From Fibrobacterota bacterium (GTDB lineage Bacteria > Fibrobacterota > Fibrobacteria > UBA5070), in assembly GCA_016715065.1 (NCBI GenBank), contig JADKBN010000004.1, positions 248,001-312,000 on the forward strand: a stretch of DNA of 64,000 bases, in the 5' to 3' direction. The notes beneath the pieces were generated by a model, which was given only the letters and a program-made list of their open reading frames with translations, searched no databases and had not been told where the DNA came from. The position numbers and the translations under genes are program-made. Shown here piece after piece: positions 36,792 to 43,878 of this stretch; within the stretch, counting starts at the first letter, position 1; the number at the start of each line of letters is the position of its first letter.

Positions 36792-36828
36792 CTGTCGCAC
36801 ACGCTGAGTCCTGCAACGTGTGCGACAG
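36792..36828. repeat. Perfect 12-bp inverted repeat after Rep1
   Basis: CTGTCGCACACG at 36792-36803 is mirrored by CGTGTGCGACAG at 36817-36828 around a 13-base loop, 18 bases after the Rep1 stop. No T-run follows, so it is not a classical terminator. Beside a Rep-like gene it could be a replication origin hairpin. Nothing else clear occurs until the palindrome at 37062. Confidence 0.75.
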
Positions 36829-37061
36829 GGACATAGGAAGCCGTCAGTTCTGGTCCTTGTAGGGCTCTGCCCCGATTTCGGTACAAAGCAGTTCTTGTCA
36901 TGAAGCCAAGATCAATCCGTTGCAAACTCGTTGTGTGAACCCAGGCCGAAAGATCTCGGAAGTACGCATTGTCACCGTCACCTTGGTGAGATCGTGTTTC
37001 GACAACAGTACGTGTAGATGACGATCACCCATCTAACGGCTGGCGAACTTGAATGTCGATG

Positions 37062-37073
37062 GTTTCGCGAAAC
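37062..37073. promoter_or_regulatory. 12-bp palindrome in the leader of the EYFLYK gene
   Basis: GTTTCGCGAAAC is a perfect palindrome lying 76 bases before the start at 37150. The related GGTTTCGCGAAGCG lies at 41076-41089, about the same distance before the paralogous gene at 40998. CAACTCTT follows at 37109-37116, as it does in the other leader. This suggests a shared operator or origin element. Confidence 0.55.
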
Positions 37074-37149
37074 GGTTCAGTTTATTTCGCAGTTTCGGCC
37101 GAAAAATCCAACTCTTTTGGAGGGCGGGTCAGGTTCTCAGGAGGTCGAG

Positions 37150-37608
37150 ATGTCAAGGACGCCAGACACGGAATACTTCCTGTATAAGGAAGAGCTCATC
37201 CCTGCCCCGATGGACCTCATTTACGGCCCTGAAATTTACCGCATACATGTTCGTGGCAAGTCCGGGAGAGGTAATCGATCCGAACGATTTGAAAACCTGT
37301 ACGAGCGTCTCAAGGTACTCAATGACGTACGGTCAACAACGGTGGAAGGATCGCTCCCGAAGCCGCCAGCGAGTGTACGGAACCTGAACCAGGTGGCGGT
37401 GCATTTTCTGTACTTCGTTGGAGAAAATCTCCGTTCGTATTTTTGGCCGGTGGTGCATCAGTACCACAGGCGTGTACTCAGACAGCAAGCCAGTTTGGAC
37501 ATAGCGTACCCTGTCAGCGAAAGTGTCGAGCAGAAGACGGGTCAGTACGCGCACGAGCCTGCCACTGTAACTCCTGACGACCGGCCTCAGAACGGGTGCA
37601 CTGTATGA
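37150..37608 (+). CDS. EYxLYK family hypothetical protein, copy 1
   Basis: 152 residues from the ATG at 37150, which has an excellent AGGAGGT site 5 bases upstream (an upstream ATG at 37018 has none). It contains EYFLYKEELIPAPMDLIYGP, YRIHVRGKSGRGNRSE and VAVHFLYFVGENLRSYFWP. A clear paralog sits at 40612-40998 with the same three blocks, so this is a real family, but I do not recognise it. No signal peptide or membrane segment. Its TGA overlaps the next gene's ATG. It follows a Rep-like gene in both cassettes. Confidence 0.7.
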   Translation: MSRTPDTEYFLYKEELIPAPMDLIYGPEIYRIHVRGKSGRGNRSERFENLYERLKVLNDVRSTTVEGSLPKPPASVRNLNQVAVHFLYFVGENLRSYFWPVVHQYHRRVLRQQASLDIAYPVSESVEQKTGQYAHEPATVTPDDRPQNGCTV

Positions 37609-38228
37609 ACAAGATCCAGTATGAGTTGTACAAGCTCATGGTGGTCCAGATTGGGATCAAGGCCCTGCTGTTCGCGACAGAGATCGCGAGCGAGTACGGT
37701 GTACGCTTCAACGCCGATGACTACAAGTTCTTCTTGGAGCCGTTGATGGCGATGGTCAAGCTCGAGGAAGTCCAAAAGATCAGTCGTATGCATGTAAGTG
37801 CAGAGCTTGCCTACATCCTCGACCTTCTACTCAACTACGAATTTCTGGCCCTGTCGTTCGCCAGCAGCGAGGATCAGATCGAGATCTGGTCCATGATGGA
37901 GCGTTTTGTAATCGTGGTCTCAGAAGCGCGCGATCGACTGAAGTTGTTCCGTGAACGCGTGCTTCACGGAGAAGAGATTTCCGTCGAGGTAGCAGCAGAT
38001 CTCTTACGAATACGAGGCCTCGCAAATTCCGTGGATTACGGCGAAACGAAGCGTTGGGTGAGTGAGCGTGAATTCGCGCTCACGAGCACCGGATCCGCCC
38101 CGTACGAACCTGCCGCGGTAACAGGAAGAAGCCGGTCTGTTGATCGGGCGTGTTGCATGTTGAACAAAATTGCCCTGGAGATGCACAAGCTCATTGTCGT
38201 TCAAACCGGAATCCAAGCTTACCTGTAG
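37605..38228 (+). CDS. YKxxV family hypothetical protein, copy 1, fused to the start of a second copy
   Basis: Start ATG 37605 overlaps the previous stop. The helical N-terminus (NKIQYELYKLMVVQIGIKAL, then FATEIASEYGVRFNADDYKFF) resembles the paralog at 39913-40533 (YKTLVIKLVLDAW...). Near the end, from 38157, the sequence begins the same gene again: MLNKIALEMHKLIVVQTGIQAYL matches its own N-terminus. It then hits a stop at the edge of insertion-sequence remnants. The coding frame therefore reads from copy 1 into a truncated tandem copy 2. Function unknown; no catalytic motif seen. Confidence 0.6.
   Translation: MNKIQYELYKLMVVQIGIKALLFATEIASEYGVRFNADDYKFFLEPLMAMVKLEEVQKISRMHVSAELAYILDLLLNYEFLALSFASSEDQIEIWSMMERFVIVVSEARDRLKLFRERVLHGEEISVEVAADLLRIRGLANSVDYGETKRWVSEREFALTSTGSAPYEPAAVTGRSRSVDRACCMLNKIALEMHKLIVVQTGIQAYL
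38157..38228 (+). repeat. Truncated tandem copy of the YKxxV gene start
   Basis: The 72 bases encode MLNKIALEMHKLIVVQTGIQ, matching MNKIQYELYKLMVVQIGIK at 37605. The preceding tails also match (YEPAAVTG here, HEPATVTP before copy 1), so the duplicated unit extends about 50 bases further upstream. It is cut off by the IS remnant at 38230. Confidence 0.65.
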
Positions 38229-38229
38229 G

Positions 38230-38336
38230 TGTCGCCCTCCTCTCGCTTCGCGGCTTGGTCGTATTGTATCCAACCGCTGGTCTTCCTGTTCGCCAAAGCG
38301 TGTCAGCACTGTGCTGTCCCAATCGAGAATCAAATA
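38230..38336 (-). mobile_element. IS1380-type transposase fragment
   Basis: On the minus strand the sequence reads ILDWDSTVLTRFGEQE, then, after a frame change, GYNTTKPRSERRATPT. Together these match the IS1380 transposase pattern (D.DSTV..RYG.QEGA..GYNPKK). Only about 35 codons remain, joined directly to an IS21 remnant at 38358. Confidence 0.6.
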
Positions 38337-38357
38337 CCTTCGCCCCTCAAGAATTTT

Positions 38358-39281
38358 TCACAGCCAGCGGTTCGATTCCAGCATCCATTGCCGACATCGT
38401 CCATCTTCCAGACTTGTCAGTACCTGCACGCCCGGAAACGCATTGTGGCGCGTGAACGACACGTCGCGCTCCACCTTGCCTTTCTGTTGGGGCAGGTAGG
38501 CGTCGCAAGGGTTGATGACAAATCCGGCATGGGTCGCATAAGCCTGGTATCCGGCGTTGAGCTGTGGCTCATTGAGATGAGCCTGCAAAACACCGGACTT
38601 CAGGTTGTCAATCTTGACCTAGGAAGGCACTCCACCAAAAGGATTGGAAGCCGTTTTCGTGGCAGCGGATGAAGGTCTCCAGATCCTGTCGAAACACCAG
38701 CTCTTCGTAGCTTTGGCGACTGTGCGACAGCGTCATTTTGAAGAGCCAGGAACGTTTAGGCTTGACCTCATTGAGCACCATCGGGCCGACGGCGTAGTCC
38801 ACTTGGGCTTCCTGGCCGGGAGCAGTCGATAGACGCAAGAAGAAGGTCGGCGAGATCAGACGCAGCTTGTGCAGGTAACGGTGTATTGAACGGTCGGACC
38901 CGGCGTAGCCGTGGTTTTCCACCAACTTCTGCCATACTCAGCGGGGCGTCGCGTCTGGGGCAATCTCCATCAACGCCGCGATTACAACGACCAGCGTCGA
39001 TAGCTGTTCGCTGGGGGGGGCGCCCTAAAGGGATCCGATTCGGCCGCAGCCTCGGTGGACACCGGCGAATCACTTTGGACGGATGAATCCGGACCGGCAA
39101 AGTGATTCAGGGTGTCCGCCGACGTAAAATGCCCGGTGGACACCCCCAAATCACTTTGATCCGACTGCCATTGCCGACGAAACTAGGCGATGGTCTTGGT
39201 GTGGATGCGAGTCGTTTCGCGAATCCGGCTGGCCGTCCAACCGGCCGCTAACATCGATCGCAACTGCTCTTGTTTGTCCAT
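38358..39281 (-). pseudogene. istA: IS21-family transposase istA remnant, fragmented
   Basis: Three pieces on the minus strand. MDKQEQLRSMLAAGWTASRI at 39281-39184 is the N-terminal HTH, ending in a stop. A central part near 38925-38608 has GQEAQVDYAVGPMVL (first DDE Asp region). A C-terminal part at 38588-38358 has NPCDAYLPQQKGKVERDV (Glu of the DDE triad). Between the first two pieces lie IS-end repeats, so this is probably a composite of more than one IS21 copy. No istB is present. It cannot encode an active transposase. Confidence 0.8.
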
Positions 39282-39410
39282 GCGTAGGTGGTTTCCCATG
39301 GAGGAAGGGTGCTACCTGCACCCCCAGGCCCTCCGGTCAACCGCCGCAGCGATTCACTTTGAGCCCAACAAAAGTGTACAACACCAAATCACTTTGGGTG
39401 TCCGGCGACA
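39055..39410. repeat. Multiple IS21-type terminal repeats
   Basis: The motif GTGGACACC-N-AATCACTTTG recurs at 39055-39077, 39136-39158 and 39381-39403 (partly changed) and inverted at 39098-39120 (CAAAGTGATTCAGGGTGTCC). A shorter GATTCACTTT lies at 39351-39360. Such repeated terminal motifs are typical IS21-family ends. Their positions inside and outside the istA pieces indicate two abutting or nested copies. Confidence 0.65.
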
Positions 39411-39443
39411 AAGCCGATAGATCTCGATCGACACCGGAAGCCT

Positions 39444-39857
39444 TTACGCCTTGGCTACGACAGACTTCTTGGCCGCGGTCTTCTTCACCGGCGCTTTTGC
39501 TGACTGGGTTTTCTTTGCGACCTTTCCAGCCGGTAGCTTGGCGATCTGTCGTTTCAAGCGGTTGAAGATGTTCGGAACGACACCCGGGATTTCCTTTTGG
39601 ATTTCCACCTGTGTCTTCCCTGCGGCGATCAACGCGGTTGCCTGTTCGGTTTCGGCCGGGGACAAACGCTTGGCGCGCTTGCGGCTTTTTCCCGCTTTGG
39701 GAACGGACGCTTCGACCGCGGTGGACTTAGCCGCTGTCTTGGAGTCGTTGCCTTCAATCGAGATGATGGCCACCTTGCCATCGATTGTCGCGACATAAGC
39801 GCCGACGTCTTTGCTCCACTTCGCCGAGACGAAAACGAATTGCGAACGTGCTGGCAT
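39444..39857 (-). CDS. WSxDV family small basic protein, copy 1
   Basis: 137 residues from the ATG at 39857 (GGAG 8 bases upstream; a TTG two codons earlier is less likely). The N-terminal part (FVFVSAKWSKDVGAYVATID) is beta-rich. A middle Lys/Arg stretch leads to an HTH-like LSPAETEQATALIAAGKTQVE and a Lys/Ala-rich tail. It is paralogous to 43879-44280. The basic tail and HTH suggest a nucleic-acid-binding role; a single-stranded DNA binding or regulatory protein is possible. Last gene of the minus-strand cassette. Confidence 0.6.
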   Translation of the reverse strand: MPARSQFVFVSAKWSKDVGAYVATIDGKVAIISIEGNDSKTAAKSTAVEASVPKAGKSRKRAKRLSPAETEQATALIAAGKTQVEIQKEIPGVVPNIFNRLKRQIAKLPAGKVAKKTQSAKAPVKKTAAKKSVVAKA

Positions 39858-39912
39858 GTCCAAGACTCCTGGTTAAGAAAGCGAGTGAATCCCGAATATA
39901 TGAAGTGTTGAA

Positions 39913-40533
39913 CTAGACCTTGTACAGCCTGGCGACTTCCTTCGACTTTTTTACCCGCTTTGGGTCGACATGGTGATGTTGATGCCGACGCCGAACGAGT
40001 GCGCGGAGGTAGGCTCTTCCTGCTGGCGTGTGGAGTAGCCACCTTCGCCGGAGCTTCCTGTTTCTGACGCGTTCAGAAAGTGGCTTCTTGGTCATGCCGG
40101 TGACAACGCTGTCATGAAGCCCGTGCTCGCGCAGGATGCTCGCGACCGTTTCTGCAACACTCGGCTGCTCACCAAGAACTTCAGTACGGAACCGAGCCAT
40201 ATCATCGCAGGCTTCTTTGATCACGCCATCAACCAAAGTACAGCGATCAAGGATCTGCTCCTGTGTTCCGCCAGCCTCAGCTCTCATCAACGCGATCTCC
40301 TCGAACTCCTGGACTGCATCCAGGACATCGGCCACGTACTCGGAATCGTGTAACCCGGCGACCTGAGCAGGATCCGTCACGTGGTACAAGCCGATCAGGT
40401 TTCGAAGAAAACGCCGGTGATCATGACCTGAGAAAAGGAGGTCGATGTCGCCTGCGATGGCGGTCGCCTCGATCCATGCGTCGAGAACAAGTTTGATTAC
40501 CAGTGTTTTGTATTGCTCCAGCTCCTTGACCAT
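39913..40533 (-). CDS. YKxxV family hypothetical protein, copy 2
   Basis: 206 residues; the ATG has AAGGAG 8 bases upstream. The N-terminal half (LEQYKTLVIKLVLDAWIEAT, LLFSGHDHRRFLRNLI, DVLDAVQEFEEIAL) aligns with the plus-strand copy at 37605. The C-terminal half is strongly basic (VRNRKLRRRWLL, RRRHQHHHVDPKRVKKSKE) and is not seen in copy 1, which suggests nucleic-acid contact. The family is unrecognised. It follows the EYxLYK gene as in the other cassette. Confidence 0.6.
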   Translation of the reverse strand: MVKELEQYKTLVIKLVLDAWIEATAIAGDIDLLFSGHDHRRFLRNLIGLYHVTDPAQVAGLHDSEYVADVLDAVQEFEEIALMRAEAGGTQEQILDRCTLVDGVIKEACDDMARFRTEVLGEQPSVAETVASILREHGLHDSVVTGMTKKPLSERVRNRKLRRRWLLHTPAGRAYLRALVRRRHQHHHVDPKRVKKSKEVARLYKV

Positions 40534-40611
40534 GTCGTGCTCCTTCAGACTTAGGGATGAGTATGTGTTGCTTGACTTGCTGGACTTGCTTGGTTTGGCC
40601 GGCGTTTTACT

Positions 40612-40998
40612 TCAAGTGAGACAGCGCTCGTACTCGATTCCGATGTCGAGTCCGCACATACGGTTCCGGAGAATGTTGCGGTAGTACAGAAATGCTGCAG
40701 GAGTCAGAAAGGAGTGCAAGTCCTGGCGGCATGTGTAGAGGTACCACACCGCGATCGGGCCAAGGCCGTGAACGCCAGGTGAAGGACACAACGGCTTGCC
40801 CGCGTCGATGTCTGCGCGTATGGCGTTGAAGCACTGCATGTGCCTGGCGAGAATATCGAACTCTGCGCCTTTGGAAGGTCTTCCAGGGCGGCCACGTACA
40901 TGCACACGGTAGCGGTCTGGGTAAATCAGATCCTGCGGAGTCGCTATGAGCTCGCCCTTGTAAAGTAGGTACTCGTTCGGGTCGATGGGTGTAGACAT
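40612..40998 (-). CDS. EYxLYK family hypothetical protein, copy 2
   Basis: 128 residues with a GGGAGAG site upstream. NEYLLYKGELIATPQDLIYP, YRVHVRGRPGRPSKGAE and IAVWYLYTCRQDLHSFLTP match copy 1 at 37150 block by block, with 35-45% identity by eye. No known motif. Its leader shares the CAACTCTT and TTCGCGAA elements with copy 1's leader and the 14-base GCAACTCTTCCCAG with Rep1's. Confidence 0.65.
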   Translation of the reverse strand: MSTPIDPNEYLLYKGELIATPQDLIYPDRYRVHVRGRPGRPSKGAEFDILARHMQCFNAIRADIDAGKPLCPSPGVHGLGPIAVWYLYTCRQDLHSFLTPAAFLYYRNILRNRMCGLDIGIEYERCLT

Positions 40999-41012
40999 GG
41001 TGTACTCTCCCT

Positions 41013-41111
41013 CAGGGCGGGATGCCCTGGGAAGAGTTGCTGTTTTTCGCGGGATTCCTGTTGAAAAAACCCGTAGGTTTCGCGAAGCGAAGAAGAATCC
41101 TGATTTTCAAC
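41013..41111. promoter_or_regulatory. Structured leader between Rep3 and the EYLLYK gene
   Basis: A hairpin CAGGGC-GGGAT-GCCCTG spans 41013-41029. Interleaved pairs follow: GGATTC (41052) with GAATCC (41095), and GTTGAAAA (41060) with TTTTCAAC (41104), a pseudoknot-capable layout. TTCGC-GAA-GCGAA lies between them at 41079-41091. CTGGGAAGAGTTGC (41027-41040) is the exact reverse complement of the motif before Rep1. It could be a replication or transcription control region. Confidence 0.5.
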
Positions 41112-41128
41112 CCAGTAGAGCCCGCTTC

Positions 41129-42193
41129 CTACATCGCTAGGTCAATCAGAGAGGCCAGTTCACTACGCGTACATTTGTGATCAACCTTGGCGTGAAGCTT
41201 CCGTTTTGCGTAGAGAATATCCTGGAGTGTTACCGATGGGCATTGGATGTCTGGTGCCTTATCAAGAGCTCCGAGAATTTGAGCGGGAGAAGGTACGTGC
41301 TGCTTGTGTGCGGAGATGGACATCTGTGTAGCGGGCACACGCACATCAACGCCAAGTCGTAGTAGGCCACGTTGCACGGCTTGGCTTGGGTGGGGAAGAG
41401 ATCCGCCGAGCCACAGGTAGAATGCTTTGATTAGGTCCTTGGAACGAGTACCCTGTAGTGTAGTCGGCTTCGTAATTTTGAACGCCTGCATGTTCGCTGC
41501 GAACGAACCGAAGAGGTGGCGTGCACAATCACGGTGGCGCTTCTGGAACCTGGAAATCGTCCAGGGAGTCTTGGGGCCATGGACAGGCACCTTGTCGAGA
41601 ACATCGTGCCACACCAAGAACGACAGTTTGATCGTATCCTGGGAGTGCTCGCGAATGACGAGAACTGAGTTCTGCTTGGATGTCCATTCCACGTTCTTAG
41701 TGCAAAGCTTGTAGGTGATCTCGCACTTCCTACCGTGGCTGCAGCTGGCGTTGATTTTGTTGGCTTCCAGAAATCGCATCCACTCCAGCAGAGTCGTACG
41801 AGCTGAACAAGTATTTTGAAGCCGTACCATGTAGGTGAATTTGATGACCTTAACCGGATCCGGATCCGGATATTCTTTGGCGTTCGTACGGGCTTCTGGA
41901 AATACGTTTCTGAGATGCGTGAGCGGCAACGTGAAGACACTCGCCAGGTCTTGTCGGGTGCCACAGTAGGGAAGCAGATTCAGGGTCAATTGTCCGGAGG
42001 TGTAGGTCAGCAGGCCGCGTGCGAATCCAGGGACATCGAAGCCATGGTCGCCACCAGGAATTTGGGTTCCTCTTCTTAAGGCTGGCAATGTCCATAGCTT
42101 CTCTTGCGTTTGGATCCGTACCCAGTCCGCCGGCGATGCTGACCAGGAGTATTGGACCGACCCCAACCTCGCCGTGGAAACTGTGGCGTTCAT
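41129..42193 (-). CDS. Rep-like protein, divergent (Rep3)
   Basis: 354 residues from the ATG at 42193 with GAGGA 8 bases upstream. I do not recognise it alone. Blocks such as KFTYMVRLQNTCSARTTLLE and LVIREHSQDTIKLSFLVW line up in order with Rep1 (LAKMYEAGTVLTARQVLEDL and IKIYLDEG) and Rep2 (LTSMLVFGSESERDQVFQRL and AKFYCKDHE). The C-terminal LLRLGVDVRVP parallels ILDLVGVDIYLP in Rep1. It lacks the LQGHN-like motif, so it may be a non-catalytic or very divergent paralog. It begins 29 bases after the Rep2 stop. Confidence 0.5.
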   Translation of the reverse strand: MNATVSTARLGSVQYSWSASPADWVRIQTQEKLWTLPALRRGTQIPGGDHGFDVPGFARGLLTYTSGQLTLNLLPYCGTRQDLASVFTLPLTHLRNVFPEARTNAKEYPDPDPVKVIKFTYMVRLQNTCSARTTLLEWMRFLEANKINASCSHGRKCEITYKLCTKNVEWTSKQNSVLVIREHSQDTIKLSFLVWHDVLDKVPVHGPKTPWTISRFQKRHRDCARHLFGSFAANMQAFKITKPTTLQGTRSKDLIKAFYLWLGGSLPHPSQAVQRGLLRLGVDVRVPATQMSISAHKQHVPSPAQILGALDKAPDIQCPSVTLQDILYAKRKLHAKVDHKCTRSELASLIDLAM

Positions 42194-42221
42194 TTCTGGG
42201 TCCTCGGATTCAGTGTCTGTT

Positions 42222-43385
42222 TCATCGGGATGGATTCCTCTGAACAAGAGCTTGGTGTTGCGGGTAAGGGACGATCGTGCGTACTCGGCGATGTGGACTG
42301 AAGAGGTTGCCGAGATCAAGGCCCAACACATCCCGGAGTTTAGTGCGCACTCGCTTCTGCGCGGGAAGATCGGTGAGGTCCAAGCCCGCGTTAAAGAAAA
42401 GGCGTTCCACATTCGCTGCTTGCGTGGAGTCATGCATTTTCGACGGCCAAGCGTGATTGATCCATGCGTACCAGTCCGCGCCGTACTCAGCCAGAACCGG
42501 TGGTGGTCGCGTCGTATCACGTTCTGGCTGCCACTGAAAGTTCATCAGGCGCAGTTGCGAAAGCGCGCCTTCGAAGATGCTGTGAGCATGTAAGACAACG
42601 TCGCCGAGACGAAAGGGCTCGCCGTCAGCCGGTAGTTCAGCGCCACCCCGGCGAGCGAGGTCACGTGCATTCTTGTCATTGAACGAGAACTCGACGCGGA
42701 TGCAACACGCGGGATCGGGATCGCCGGCGCGGATGAGCTCGCGATTGTATCTGGGCTCGTGGTCCTTGCAGTAAAACTTCGCGCACCATCCTTTTCCATA
42801 CCGGTCGAAAACGAGGGTGTTGTCGTAGACCGTGCGTGCGAGCGCTATCTGGCTTGGATCAAGACTCAGCAGCCGAAGTTCGATGCGAAGTCTCTGGAAG
42901 ACTTGATCGCGCTCTGACTCGGAACCGAACACGAGCATGCTGGTCAGGTCCGCATTGGCTATGCCAGATTCTTCCAACCTGATGTTGTCGCCGTCCAAGT
43001 GCTTGGCAAGAGCATTCTGTACCCTACGGATGAACAGGTTCATCAGCTCCCGGTTTGAGTACTCAGCAAAGATGTTGTGCTTCTGGACCACCTTCATCGG
43101 CGATCCTTCAATGCAAATGTCGTATGGAGTGACCGACAGCCGGAGGTTCTTGCCGTTGACTGAAAGCGAACGCTTTCGTGCCAACCCCGGAAATCGTTGA
43201 TGGAGATCGACCGTTGGATCGGTGACATGAAACCTCATTTTCAAGAAATCCAGGAACGGGTCCGTGGACAGGAACGGGATCTTCCGCGGACGACGTGCGT
43301 AGAGGCGCACACGCGGAGCTACCGCCTGTAGCGGTATACAGGATGTCCAAGGTGTAGGTGGTAGATGAAGTTGTGGTAGTGGCAT
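42222..43385 (-). CDS. Rep-like protein, filamentous-phage gene II/X-type (Rep2)
   Basis: 387 residues from the ATG at 43385 (AGGATAA upstream; an internal Met at 43238 would give 338). ICIEGSPMKVVQKHNIFAEY corresponds to LLLKGNPTQWLQGHNAY of Rep1 and to the family's GNP.KFLQGHN.F motif. LTSMLVFGSESERDQVF, YDNTLVFDRYGKGWCAKFYC and RVEFSFNDKNARDL follow in family order. Probably a rolling-circle-type replication initiator or a relic of one. The hydrophobic mini-frame at 43393-43578 ends 7 bases upstream. Confidence 0.55.
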   Translation of the reverse strand: MPLPQLHLPPTPWTSCIPLQAVAPRVRLYARRPRKIPFLSTDPFLDFLKMRFHVTDPTVDLHQRFPGLARKRSLSVNGKNLRLSVTPYDICIEGSPMKVVQKHNIFAEYSNRELMNLFIRRVQNALAKHLDGDNIRLEESGIANADLTSMLVFGSESERDQVFQRLRIELRLLSLDPSQIALARTVYDNTLVFDRYGKGWCAKFYCKDHEPRYNRELIRAGDPDPACCIRVEFSFNDKNARDLARRGGAELPADGEPFRLGDVVLHAHSIFEGALSQLRLMNFQWQPERDTTRPPPVLAEYGADWYAWINHAWPSKMHDSTQAANVERLFFNAGLDLTDLPAQKRVRTKLRDVLGLDLGNLFSPHRRVRTIVPYPQHQALVQRNPSR

Positions 43386-43392
43386 GTGACGG

Positions 43393-43578
43393 TTATCCTG
43401 TGGTGGAGTTGGTTCGGTGTACGCGAAGGACTACGATGCCTACGACGAAGGCACCGACGACAACGACGACGAGGGAGACGCCGACGACGTAGACGCCGGT
43501 GAAGGGATTGCTGTCGATGTGGCGTAGACGTGTCTCTACGTGGTAGATGCTATCGCGCGTGCGAGGCGGCCTGTAGCC
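43393..43578 (-). other. Open frame for a small single-pass membrane protein, no canonical start
   Basis: A 61-codon open stretch reads HIDSNPFTGVYVVGVS, a run of about 25 Val/Gly/Ile/Phe residues, then LRVHRTNSTTG and TAA. It looks like a short membrane protein with a polar N-terminus and basic C-terminus. No ATG, GTG or TTG is in frame after the preceding TGA, so it would need an ATC start or an upstream frameshift. The position just before a Rep-like gene would fit a phage coat or membrane protein, but translation is unproven. Confidence 0.35.
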
Positions 43579-43878
43579 TCAGATCCTGATGAAATCGCGA
43601 CTGGACGCGCTAGGAGCCCTCAAACGTGAAATGGCGATTGCATCGTGACTTTGAATTCCTTGGACCCATGATCGCAGCAAATCCAGGCACTTTGATTCTC
43701 TGCCGGAGCTTTCCGCGGAGTAGTCCCTGGTATGGTGCTGTTCCTCAACGTCCTTGTGGTGTGGTGGAATCAGCTGTTGTGTCCGGTCAGCGGTGTACAC
43801 AAGCAAGGTCACCTTGTGTACACCGTGTGCTGGATTCAACAACCGTTATGATGGTCCAGGTTCTTCTGGAGCAGGACC
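43579..43878. other. Gap with no supported gene
   Basis: Short frames exist on both strands but none has a ribosome site, recognisable domain or paralog. A GTGTACAC-rich stretch at about 43793-43822 (two related copies of the GTGTACAC/AAGGTCACC type) is the only repeated element I noticed. Confidence 0.4.

Noticed and set aside
36547..36925. Short overlapping minus-strand frames at the end of Rep1
   Set aside because: Three frames overlap one another and Rep1, with Arg-rich shadow composition and no ribosome site.
39055..39410. CRISPR array
   Set aside because: The few repeats are irregularly spaced, partly inverted and match IS21-type terminal motifs; no cas genes are present.
43430..43500. 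GAC/ACG-rich simple repeat on the plus strand
   Set aside because: It is the complement of Val/Gly codons (GTC, GGC) of the hydrophobic mini-frame, better explained as a membrane segment than as a satellite.
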